Below the pieces are notes generated by a model that was given only the letters and a program-made list of their open reading frames with translations, was not told where the DNA came from and searched no databases. Shown piece after piece: positions 6,966 through 12,800 of a stretch of 12,800 bases of DNA. Every line of letters begins with the position of its first letter. The first letter of the stretch is position 1. A program made the position numbers and the translations under genes. Source of the stretch: an uncultured Comamonadaceae bacterium (GTDB taxonomy: Bacteria > Pseudomonadota > Gammaproteobacteria > Burkholderiales > Burkholderiaceae); assembly GCA_946482115.1 (NCBI GenBank), contig CAMLQP010000057.1:1-12800 (forward strand), read 5' to 3'.

Positions 6966-8486
6966 ATGGTCACCCGTGTCATCGCCGGCAAGGTCACGCG
7001 ACAGGCCAAGCGAGCGGTCAGCGGCACGCTGGGTCTGCACGGCGAGCGCATGAGCAAGGTTGACACGGCCTGGCTGCGGATGGACTCCGACACCAACCTC
7101 ATGATGATCGTGGGCGTGTGGCTGCTGCGGCCGGGCATCACGCGCGAGGCGCTGGTGCGGCGGGTGGGCGAGCGGCTGCTGAAATACCCGCGCTTCACCC
7201 AGCGCGTGCTGGAGGATGCTGCCGGCGCCAGCTGGGTGAAAGACCGGCACTTCGACATCGACCGCCACATCGTCAGCGACACGCTGCCCCGTCGCAAGGG
7301 CCAGGGCCCGCAACAGGCGCTGCAGGCGCGGGTGGCCGAGCTCGCGACCCAGCCGCTGGACCACGCCCATCCGCTGTGGCAGTTCCACTTCATCGAGCGC
7401 CACGACGGCGGCTCGGCGCTGATCGCGCGCATCCACCATTGCATCGCCGACGGCATCGCGCTGATCGCGGTGATGATGAGCCTGGTGGATGACGGCCAGG
7501 CCCCGCCCGCGCGCCGCCCGCGCGAACCCCAGGCCAGCGGCCTGCTGGCGGCCGAGGAGTGGCTGGCCGGCGCCCTGCTCAAGCCGCTGACCGGACTCAC
7601 CGTGAAGGCCATAGACGCGGCCAGCGACGGCGCGATCAGGTCGCTGGGCCTGCTGGCCGACCCGCAGAAGGGCCTGACCCAGACCATGGGAGGCACGCTG
7701 GAAGTGGCCCGCCTGGGCGGCCAGCTGGTGAGCGACGCCGCCGCGCTGGCGCTGATGCCCGACGACTCGTCCACCCGACTCAAGGGCCAGCCGGTGGGGC
7801 GCAAGAAGGTGGCCTGGTGCGACCCGCTGCCGCTGGACGACGTGAAGGCAGTCAGCAAGGCCATGGGCTGCACCGTCAACGACGTGCTGCTGAGCTGCGT
7901 GGCCGGCGCCATCGGCGACTACCTGCGCGGGCTGGGCGACGACGTGGACGGCCAGGAGATCCGCGCCATGGTGCCCATCAACCTGCGGCCGCTGGACCAG
8001 GCCTGGAAGCTGGGCAACCGCTTCGGCCTGGTGCCGCTGGTGCTGCCCATAGGCATCGCCAACCCGGTGGAGCGCCTCTACGAGGTGCGCCGCCGCATGA
8101 GCAGCCTCAAGGGCAGCCTGCAGCCGCTGCTGGCCTTCGGGCTGCTGTCGGTGGCGGGGCTCTTGATCAAGCCCGCGCAGGACGCGATGCTGGGCCTGTT
8201 CGGCCGCAAGACCACGGCCGTGATGACCAACGTGCCGGGGCCGGCCAAGAAGCTGGCGTTCTGCGGCGCGACGCTGGAGCAGACGCTGTTCTGGGTGCCG
8301 CAGACCGGCTCCGTCGGCGTCGGCGTCTCGATACTGAGCTACGGCGGCGGCGTGCAGTTCGGCCTGATCACCGACACCGCGCTGTGCCCCGAGCCGCAGC
8401 GCATCATCGACGCCTTCGCGCCCGAATTCGACCGGCTGCTGACGCTGTCGCTGATGCTGCCCTGGGGCGAAGTGCCCCGGGGCTAG
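6966..8486 (+). CDS. Wax ester synthase / acyl-CoA:diacylglycerol acyltransferase (WS/DGAT)
   Basis: WS/DGAT enzymes use acyl-CoA to esterify fatty alcohols (wax esters) or diacylglycerol (triacylglycerol), usually at the inner membrane or on lipid bodies. The 506-residue product has the catalytic HHxxxDG motif as HHCIADG at 157-163 (His158, Asp162), preceded by the PLW of PLDHAHPLWQ (130-139). In the C-terminal half are VNDVLLSCVAGA, MVPINLRP, GNRFGLVPLVLPI and TNVPGP, all family hallmarks. The start at 6966 has GAGGAG 6 bases upstream. Typical relatives begin near the MSKVDTAWLRMD segment (Met29, ATG 7050), so this protein carries about 28 extra basic residues. The product is convergent with the TPR gene, with a hairpin repeat between them. 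Preference for alcohol or diacylglycerol cannot be told from sequence. Confidence 0.95.
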   Translation: MVTRVIAGKVTRQAKRAVSGTLGLHGERMSKVDTAWLRMDSDTNLMMIVGVWLLRPGITREALVRRVGERLLKYPRFTQRVLEDAAGASWVKDRHFDIDRHIVSDTLPRRKGQGPQQALQARVAELATQPLDHAHPLWQFHFIERHDGGSALIARIHHCIADGIALIAVMMSLVDDGQAPPARRPREPQASGLLAAEEWLAGALLKPLTGLTVKAIDAASDGAIRSLGLLADPQKGLTQTMGGTLEVARLGGQLVSDAAALALMPDDSSTRLKGQPVGRKKVAWCDPLPLDDVKAVSKAMGCTVNDVLLSCVAGAIGDYLRGLGDDVDGQEIRAMVPINLRPLDQAWKLGNRFGLVPLVLPIGIANPVERLYEVRRRMSSLKGSLQPLLAFGLLSVAGLLIKPAQDAMLGLFGRKTTAVMTNVPGPAKKLAFCGATLEQTLFWVPQTGSVGVGVSILSYGGGVQFGLITDTALCPEPQRIIDAFAPEFDRLLTLSLMLPWGEVPRG

Positions 8487-8567
8487 GTTTCGCCGCCGGG
8501 CCGCCCCAAGGCGAAACGCGCCCCCTTGGGGGGCTGCGACCCGCGCAGCGGTGGAGCGTGGGGGCCT
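8487..8567. repeat. GC-rich hairpin repeat between convergent genes
   Basis: Fills the gap between the WS/DGAT stop (8486) and the TPR-gene stop (8571). It contains several inverted repeats: GTTTCGCC (8487-8494) with GGCGAAAC (8510-8517); CCCCAAGG (8504-8511) with CCTTGGGG (8524-8531); and GCTGC (8533-8537) with GCAGC (8545-8549). The first two share bases 8510-8511, so their stems compete. From memory this sequence type (CCCCTTGGGGGG followed by a GCGACC...GAGCGTGGGGGCC stretch) recurs in Comamonadaceae intergenic DNA, but only one copy is in this window. No U-tract follows, so it is not a classical intrinsic terminator, though it may act as a bidirectional one. Confidence 0.65.
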
Positions 8568-8570
8568 TGA

Positions 8571-9344
8571 TCAGTCCTCGAGTTCGGCTTTCGCCATCTC
8601 CACGTCCAGCCGCTCCATCGCATCAAGCGGTTCGCAGCTGGCGGCTTCCTCGTAGAGCCTGGTGGCTTCCTTCATCTTCTTGTCGCCTTCGAGCATGACC
8701 AGTCCGTTGGCGTACTCGATCAGGGCGATGGCGGAGGTGGGGTTGAGCTTGATCGCGGCCTTGTAGAGCGTCAGGCCGGTGTCCTTCTTGGCGCCGTAGG
8801 TCATGCCGCCGATCAGCGAGCCCACCTTGTCGATCACCTCGGCGTGGAAGGACGCCAGCGCGATGTGCGCGTCGGCGTGCTTGGGCGCGAGCTTGAGAGT
8901 CTGCTCCAGCGCGGCCTTCACCTTGGTGCCCAGACCCTGGGCAAGCGCCTTGGCCACGCTGATGCCCTGGCTGTAGCGGCCCAGGGCGTAGGCCTGCCAG
9001 TACCAGGCGTTCGGGTTCTTGGGGTCTTCGGCCTGCTGGGCCTCGGCGCGCTCGGCGGCCTGCAGGAACAGGTCGAGCTTGGCCTTTTCCTTGCCTTCGA
9101 GGTAGTTGGCGTAGATGCAGGTGGCCTTGTTGGCCACGGTGATGCCGGCGCCGCCGGCCTTGAGCCCGGCTTCGGCGGCCTTCTGGAATTCACCGTTGTG
9201 GAACAGCACCCAGGCGGCCAGAACGGCCGCATCCTTGGGCAGGGGCTCGCAATCGCCCTGGTGCAGCCGGGCCCACTGCTTCTTCAGGCTCGTGGCGTCC
9301 CAGTCGTAGTCGCCGGCATGGGGGAAGGCGGTCCACTTGGCCAT
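8571..9344 (-). CDS. TPR-like helical repeat protein of unknown function
   Basis: A 257-residue soluble protein without signal peptide or membrane segment. Its sequence is Ala-rich and helical, with repeated patterns resembling tetratricopeptide repeats: about 39-70 (AVLAAWVLFHNGEFQKAAEAG), 110-152 (PNAWYWQAYALGRYSQ to LEQTLKLAP), 156-201 (HADAHIALASFHAEV to KAAIKLNP) and 203-240 (TSAIALIEYANGLVMLEGD to EEAASCEP). Repeat ends marked KLAP, KLNP and CEP are typical TPR boundaries. Such repeats mediate protein-protein contact; no catalytic motif is seen. The start ATG 9342-9344 has GAGGAG (complement of 9351-9356) 6 bases upstream. It lies 38 bases downstream of the TetR gene and is probably cotranscribed with it and the patatin gene. 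I do not recognise a named gene. Confidence 0.88.
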   Translation of the reverse strand: MAKWTAFPHAGDYDWDATSLKKQWARLHQGDCEPLPKDAAVLAAWVLFHNGEFQKAAEAGLKAGGAGITVANKATCIYANYLEGKEKAKLDLFLQAAERAEAQQAEDPKNPNAWYWQAYALGRYSQGISVAKALAQGLGTKVKAALEQTLKLAPKHADAHIALASFHAEVIDKVGSLIGGMTYGAKKDTGLTLYKAAIKLNPTSAIALIEYANGLVMLEGDKKMKEATRLYEEAASCEPLDAMERLDVEMAKAELED

Positions 9345-9382
9345 GGTTGTCTCCTCGTGCGTGTTGTGGGGTGGAGTGTCGT

Positions 9383-10045
9383 TCAATTGCCGCCGTTCTG
9401 GTAGGCGCCCGCGAGCGCCAGCAGGTGGGCGCGCTGGCCGGCTTCCAGGTAGGGCACCAGCAGGTTGAGGGTGTGGTGGGCGCCGCGCAGCAGCGCGGCC
9501 TGCGCGTTGCCGGGCTCCAGCGCGTGGCGCGGGTCGCGCACGTACTCGAAGCTCAGCCAGTAGGTGATGACCACCACCATGCTGGTGGCCACGGGCTCGA
9601 TCTCGCGCGAGTCGATGTGCATGGCGCCGCCGCGCATCAGGCCGTCGAGCAGCGCGCGCACCGAGCGGGTCTTGTTCTTCAGCACGGTCTGGAAATGGGT
9701 TTCCAGGCGGTGGTTCTTGCTCAGCAGGTCGTTGAGGTCGCGGTAGAGGAAGCGGTACTCCCACACCCTCTCGAACAGGGTGTGCATGAAGAACCAGGCG
9801 TCCTCGACGTTGCGCACGCCGTCGCTGGCATTGAGCAGCTCGCTCAGCGAGCGCTCGTGGCGGTCGAACAGGCTGTTGATCAGCTCGTCCTTGGCCGGGT
9901 AGTGGTAGTAGAGGTTGCCGGGGCTGATGCCGAGTTCGGCCGAGATCAGCGTGGTCGAGACGTTGGGTTCACCGAAGCGGTTGAAGAGGTCGAGCGTGAC
10001 CTCCAGGATGCGTTCGGCCGTGCGGCGCGGGGCTTTTTTCGCCAT
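9383..10045 (-). CDS. TetR/AcrR-family transcriptional regulator
   Basis: One-component regulator of 220 residues. The N-terminal DNA-binding domain (about 8-55) shows the typical TetR pattern: RTAERILEVTLDLFNRFGEPNVSTTLISAELGIS with the recognition helix in SPGNLYYHYPAKDEL (41-55). The C-terminal half is helical and should bind a ligand and dimerise; its ligand cannot be predicted, but neighbours suggest an acyl-CoA or lipid signal. The start ATG 10043-10045 lies 6 bases after the patatin-gene stop, and the stop is 38 bases before the TPR start, so an operon patatin-tetR-TPR is likely. Candidate operators in the neighbourhood are the paired palindromes at 12064-12106; linking the two is a guess. 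The 30-base end of the gene and the 38-base gap show no terminator. Confidence 0.95.
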   Translation of the reverse strand: MAKKAPRRTAERILEVTLDLFNRFGEPNVSTTLISAELGISPGNLYYHYPAKDELINSLFDRHERSLSELLNASDGVRNVEDAWFFMHTLFERVWEYRFLYRDLNDLLSKNHRLETHFQTVLKNKTRSVRALLDGLMRGGAMHIDSREIEPVATSMVVVITYWLSFEYVRDPRHALEPGNAQAALLRGAHHTLNLLVPYLEAGQRAHLLALAGAYQNGGN

Positions 10046-10051
10046 GGCCTC

Positions 10052-11311
10052 TCAGCGCACCGCCAGGGTGCGGGTGTCCAGCGCGTGCTGGAGGTCGTCC
10101 AGGTTGTCCCGCAGCCGCGTCATGGAGCGGCCCACGCGCGTGGGCGCCGGCAGGGCCTTGAGCAGGTGGCGGCGCTCGTCGTCCAACGCTTCGTCGTTCA
10201 GGCGCACGCCATGGCGGGCCAGCTGTGCGCCCAGCGTGGTGCGGCGCTGGCGCAGCAGCGCGCGGGTCTGCTGGTAGGCGTGTTCGGCCATCTCGCGCCG
10301 CTGGCGGTAGCTGAAGGTGTTGGCCAGGAACAGCTCGGCATCGCGGCGGTCGGGCTCCAGCAGCACGATGTCGGTGCCGGGGTAGAGGCGCTCGTAGTGC
10401 TTCATGCCCAGCTCCAGCCGTGAATGGATGATGGAGCGGAAGGTCTGGCTCATCACCGAGGGCAGGCCGCCTTCGGCCAGCGCCGGGATGCGGCCGCGCA
10501 CGCGGCCGTCGGCGGCCGGCGTGCCGTCGAAAGGCACCAGCGGGTTGAGGCAGATCATCAGGTCCATGCCTTCGTCCAGCGCCACGCTGGCGTGCAGGGT
10601 TTTCTTGAGCGCGCCGTCCACGTAATGGCGGCCATCGATCTCGACCGGCGGGAACAGGCCGGGCAACGCCGCGCTGGCCTGCACCGCGCGCGAGATCGGC
10701 ACGTGGTCCCAGCCCGGCTGGCCGAAGGGCGCGGCCGTGCCGCTGTCGAGGTGGGTGGCCACCAGCGTCAGGCGCGCGCGCAGGCGGCGGAAGTCGTTGG
10801 TGCGGCCGGGGCGCGAGAACAGGCGCTCGATCTGGCGGTGGATGTCCTCATTGCTGAACACGCCGGTGGGCAGGGCGGGCCCCAGGCGTTCCAGTGCGCT
10901 GCTCAGCGGCTTGCGGCCCAGAGTCAGCTCCCACAGCGCGGCGCCCAGCAGGCCCGGCAGGCGGCGTGCGCGCCGGCCCAGTTCGCCGTAGGCGGGCTTC
11001 ATCAGCCATGCGGGGTCGAAGCGCTCGTCGCCGGTCCCGCCGCCGGTGGTGTCGTCGATGAAGGCCTCGCAGATCTGGCGCGGCGTCATGCCGTTGGCCA
11101 GCGCGGCGGCGATGAAGCCGCCGGCCGACACGCCGAGGTAATGGTCGCAGGCGTTGAAGTCGAGGCCGTCGAGGCAGTCGTCGAGCGCGCAGAGTGCGCC
11201 GATCTCGTAGATCGCGCCGAGCGGTCCGCCGCCGGCGAAGGCGAGCGCGATGCGCCCTGGCTGGCCGGGTCGAGTCTTTGGGGGCTGGAGTGGACGTGGC
11301 GCTCGGCTCAT
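10052..11311 (-). CDS. Patatin-like phospholipase / lipid hydrolase
   Basis: Patatin-fold acyl hydrolase of 419 residues with a Ser-Asp dyad. The oxyanion-hole glycines are in FAGGGPLGA (about 26-33), the nucleophile is Ser62 in GVSAG, and the second catalytic residue is Asp233 in YVDGALK. The C-terminal ~140 residues are Arg-rich and helical. No signal peptide is visible, so it is probably intracellular; patatins of this kind cleave phospholipids or neutral lipids, and some act on lipid bodies. The start is uncertain by two codons: ATG 11309-11311 (AGGTGA just upstream, short spacing) or GTG 11315-11317 (AGGCGG 10 bases upstream); I chose the ATG. It is the first gene of the probable patatin-tetR-TPR unit, separated by a terminator from the phasin gene upstream. 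Confidence 0.93.
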   Translation of the reverse strand: MSRAPRPLQPPKTRPGQPGRIALAFAGGGPLGAIYEIGALCALDDCLDGLDFNACDHYLGVSAGGFIAAALANGMTPRQICEAFIDDTTGGGTGDERFDPAWLMKPAYGELGRRARRLPGLLGAALWELTLGRKPLSSALERLGPALPTGVFSNEDIHRQIERLFSRPGRTNDFRRLRARLTLVATHLDSGTAAPFGQPGWDHVPISRAVQASAALPGLFPPVEIDGRHYVDGALKKTLHASVALDEGMDLMICLNPLVPFDGTPAADGRVRGRIPALAEGGLPSVMSQTFRSIIHSRLELGMKHYERLYPGTDIVLLEPDRRDAELFLANTFSYRQRREMAEHAYQQTRALLRQRRTTLGAQLARHGVRLNDEALDDERRHLLKALPAPTRVGRSMTRLRDNLDDLQHALDTRTLAVR

Positions 11312-11344
11312 GGTCACCTAGTGTAGACCGCCTCTCATGAGCAA

Positions 11345-11363
11345 CTTGCTGCATCGCAGCAAG
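11345..11363. promoter_or_regulatory. Perfect palindrome upstream of patatin gene, possible PhaR-type operator
   Basis: CTTGCTGC-ATC-GCAGCAAG is a perfect inverted repeat with 8-base arms and a 3-base centre, 33 bases upstream of the patatin ATG. Its core CTGCATCGCAG (11349-11359) fits CTGC-N3-GCAG, the site reported, as I remember it, for the PHA-responsive repressor PhaR of Paracoccus. It could instead be a transcript hairpin. The core alone is not rare in GC-rich DNA; the long arms and promoter position make it worth noting. Confidence 0.45.
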
Positions 11364-11374
11364 GCAAGAGGGCG

Positions 11375-11400
11375 AAAAAAAGGGGCGCCGAACGCCCCTT
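11375..11400 (-). terminator. Rho-independent terminator of the phasin gene
   Basis: On the minus strand the 8-base stem AAGGGGCG (11400-11393) pairs with CGCCCCTT (11387-11380) around the loop TTCGG, followed by a run of T (complement of A at 11375-11381). It lies 23 bases beyond the phasin stop. This is a textbook intrinsic terminator and separates phasin transcription from the patatin unit. Confidence 0.92.
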
Positions 11401-11423
11401 GTGGTGGTGCCTGCCGGCCTGCA

Positions 11424-11987
11424 TCAGGCGGCGGCGGAGGCCGCTGCGGCGGGCTTGGCCGCCTTCTTCGCGGCGGCCTTCTTCGCGGGGGTCTTGGCGG
11501 GCGCCTTGGCGGCGGCCTTCCTGGCCGGTGCCTTGGGCGCGGCGGGGGCCTTGCCCTTGGCGCTGAGCTGCTGCACGTGCCTGTTCAGGGTGTCGATGCG
11601 GGCGATCAGCGCGTCGACGTCCTTGGCGGAGGGCACGCCCAGCTTGTTCAGGGCCTTGGCCACGCGCTCTTCGAAGATGTTCTCCAGCTTGTCCCACTGG
11701 CCGGCGGCCTTGGAGGAGATGTCGGTGGCCATGTTGGCCATCTTGCTGGTGGCTTCGGAGATGCGCTCCTCGGCGGCGGCCTGGGTCTTGCGCTGGATGG
11801 ACAGGCCTTCCTTGACGAGGGCCTCGAACACGTTGCCGCCTTCCTCGCGGGCCTTGGAGAACGCGCCCAGGCCGGCCAGCCAGATCTGCTGGGCGGAGTC
11901 CTTGACGGCGCCGGCCAGCGGACCGTTGGCGACGTTGCGGGTGGCGGCCTTTTTCTGGGCGCTGATCTTTTGCAGCTTCTTGACCAT
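11424..11987 (-). CDS. PhaF/PhaI-type phasin (granule-associated protein) with Lys/Ala/Pro-rich tail
   Basis: Phasins coat polyhydroxyalkanoate or lipid inclusions. The 187-residue product has the phasin core of the PhaI/PhaF family: SAQQIWLAGLGAFSKAREEG (31-50), FEALVKEG (54-61), a long amphipathic helix to about 118 and a second helix DVDALIARIDTLNRHVQQL (123-141). From about residue 144 it becomes a histone H1-like tail of Lys, Ala and Pro with AAKPA/PAKK repeats, as in Pseudomonas PhaF, where the tail binds DNA and helps distribute granules. The start ATG 11985-11987 has AGGAGT (complement of 11997-12002) 9 bases upstream; an in-frame GTG at 12041 would add 18 residues without a good ribosome site. 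The gene has its own terminator and is divergent from the acyl-CoA reductase gene. Whether it coats PHA or wax/TAG bodies is open. Confidence 0.93.
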   Translation of the reverse strand: MVKKLQKISAQKKAATRNVANGPLAGAVKDSAQQIWLAGLGAFSKAREEGGNVFEALVKEGLSIQRKTQAAAEERISEATSKMANMATDISSKAAGQWDKLENIFEERVAKALNKLGVPSAKDVDALIARIDTLNRHVQQLSAKGKAPAAPKAPARKAAAKAPAKTPAKKAAAKKAAKPAAAASAAA

Positions 11988-12182
11988 TTTTGCGTGACTC
12001 CTGAATGGGATGGTTGGGAGGTGAAATGAGGACGGATTCACTGTACGGTCACGCCCGGGGCTTGTTTAGGGGCGCGCGACTAAACGGGCTAGTGGCGCGC
12101 GTCTAGGGTTTCCCCGGGTTAGTTCGGAATCGGGGCCGGTGGCCGCTAAGACACAATGGTTTGGAATTCGAGGAGAACCCGC
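11988..12182. promoter_or_regulatory. Divergent control region between phasin and fatty acyl-CoA reductase genes
   Basis: This 195-base stretch contains no gene. It should hold the phasin promoter (minus) and the reductase promoter (plus). TACAGT on the minus strand, overlapping 12043-12048, is a possible phasin -10, but no good -35 is seen. For the reductase, GAGGAG at 12170-12175 is the ribosome site, 7 bases before ATG 12183. The palindrome pair at 12064-12106 lies in the middle. Confidence 0.55.
12064..12106. promoter_or_regulatory. Two similar palindromic operator-like sites
   Basis: Site 1: GTTTAG (12064-12069), N10, CTAAAC (12080-12085), a perfect inverted repeat. Site 2: CTAG (12089-12092), N10, CTAG (12103-12106). 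The central ten bases of both contain GGCGCGCG (12071-12078 and 12094-12101), followed by ACTA or TCTA. The sites repeat at a 23-base interval, about two DNA turns. This looks like a tandem operator for a dimeric regulator controlling the phasin, the reductase or both. The regulator is unknown; the TetR protein of this window is one candidate. Confidence 0.55.
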
Positions 12183-12800
12183 ATGCATTACTTCGTCACC
12201 GGAGCCACCGGCTTCATCGGCAAGCGCCTGGTCAAGAAACTGCTCGAGCGCAAGGGCAGCACCGTGTCCTTCCTGCTGCGGCGCGAGAGTGCCGACAAGG
12301 TGGCGGCGCTGCGCGAATACTGGGGCCTGCATTCGGCGGCCAGCGCGACGCGCGCGGTGCCGGTCTACGGGGACCTGACGGCGAAGAAGCTGGGCGTGTC
12401 GCCCGAGGACATCAAGCGGCTCAAGGGACAGGTGGACCACTTCTACCACCTGGCCGCCGTCTACGACCTGTCGGCCGACGAGGAAAGCCAGGTGGCCGTC
12501 AACATCGACGGCACCCGCCACACGGTGGAACTGGCCAAGGCCATCGACGCCGGGCACTTCCACCACGTTTCCTCCATCGCGGCGGCCGGTCTGTACGAGG
12601 GCGTGTTCCGCGAGGACATGTTCGACGAGGCCGAAGGGCTGGACCACCCCTACTTCATGACCAAGCACGAGAGCGAGAAGATCGTGCGCAAGGAGTGCAA
12701 GGTGCCATGGACGGTCTACCGCCCGGCCATGGTGGTGGGCGACAGCACCACCGGCGAGATGGACAAGATCGACGGGCCCTACTACTTCTTCAAGCTGATC
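12183..12800 (+). CDS. Fatty acyl-CoA reductase, N-terminal part (extended SDR; 3' end outside window)
   Basis: The frame is open from ATG 12183 to the window end (206 residues). The N-terminus has the NAD(P) Rossmann motif TGATGFIG (6-13; GxxGxxG at Gly7, Gly10, Gly13) and GDL (63-65). The active-site Ser130/Ser131 is in HHVSSIAAAG, and YxxxK is Tyr157/Lys161 in PYFMTK. From memory the sequence is very close to the ~660-residue Marinobacter fatty acyl-CoA reductase: shared segments include HLAAVYD, HHVSSIAAAGL, FREDMF, TKHESEK and GEMDK-DGPYYFFK. That enzyme reduces fatty acyl-CoA via aldehyde to alcohol and has a second, classical SDR domain at its C-terminus, which here would lie beyond the window. 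GAGGAG (12170-12175) precedes the start by 7 bases. The product alcohol is a substrate for the WS/DGAT encoded at 6966-8486. General databases may call it only an SDR oxidoreductase. Confidence 0.9.
   Translation, partial: MHYFVTGATGFIGKRLVKKLLERKGSTVSFLLRRESADKVAALREYWGLHSAASATRAVPVYGDLTAKKLGVSPEDIKRLKGQVDHFYHLAAVYDLSADEESQVAVNIDGTRHTVELAKAIDAGHFHHVSSIAAAGLYEGVFREDMFDEAEGLDHPYFMTKHESEKIVRKECKVPWTVYRPAMVVGDSTTGEMDKIDGPYYFFKLI

Noticed and set aside
8464..8480. Hairpin GGGGC-N5-GCCCC at the end of the WS/DGAT gene as a terminator
   Set aside because: It lies within the last codons and has no T-run after it; GC-rich coding DNA gives many such stems.
9347..11326. Two long plus-strand open frames opposite the tetR and patatin genes
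   Set aside because: Val/Gln/Arg-rich shadow translations; the minus-strand products have complete family motifs.
11430..11560. Tandem-repeat-like DNA with repeated CTTCTTCGCGGCGGC units
   Set aside because: Explained by the Lys/Ala repeats of the phasin tail, not an independent repeat element.
11988..12041. Longer phasin from GTG 12039-12041
   Set aside because: No ribosome site, and the added residues do not look like a phasin; ATG 11987 has AGGAGT upstream.

Overview
The window is GC-rich and almost fully coding. Gene content and order (secA, argJ, a DUF815 ATPase, mutT, then convergent yacG-zapD-coaE-prepilin peptidase) are typical of Betaproteobacteria, order Burkholderiales, and most like Comamonadaceae. 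A GC-rich hairpin repeat at about 8487-8567 resembles, from memory, a repeat scattered through Comamonadaceae genomes. The genus cannot be fixed from the sequence alone. No tRNA, rRNA, CRISPR array, insertion sequence or phage gene is visible.

Region 1 (1-4123, + strand) is housekeeping: the C-terminal 531 residues of SecA, then ArgJ, a DUF815 ATPase and a MutT-type Nudix hydrolase. The last three genes are joined by 4-base ATGA stop/start overlaps. Region 2 (4110-6863, - strand) is an operon read from right to left: acyl-CoA-binding protein, prepilin peptidase, CoaE, ZapD and YacG. Two of its junctions are also 4-base overlaps. The two gene strings converge, and the mutT and yacG 3' ends overlap by 14 bases.

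Region 3 (6609-12800) looks like an acyl-CoA and storage-lipid locus. It holds a small acyl-CoA-binding protein divergent from a wax ester synthase/diacylglycerol acyltransferase (WS/DGAT). A minus-strand unit follows: patatin-like lipase, TetR-family regulator and a TPR-like protein. Next come a PhaF-type phasin with a Lys/Ala/Pro-rich tail and its own terminator and, divergent from it, the first 206 residues of a protein closely resembling the bifunctional fatty acyl-CoA reductase of Marinobacter. Together these could carry acyl-CoA, reduce it to fatty alcohol, esterify it to wax ester (or make triacylglycerol), coat the inclusions and mobilise them.

The main non-coding signals are two look-alike palindromic sites in the phasin/reductase divergent region (12064-12106), a perfect 8-bp-arm palindrome containing CTGC-N3-GCAG in front of the patatin gene (11345-11363), a clear intrinsic terminator behind the phasin gene (11375-11400), and the hairpin repeat between the convergent WS/DGAT and TPR genes.
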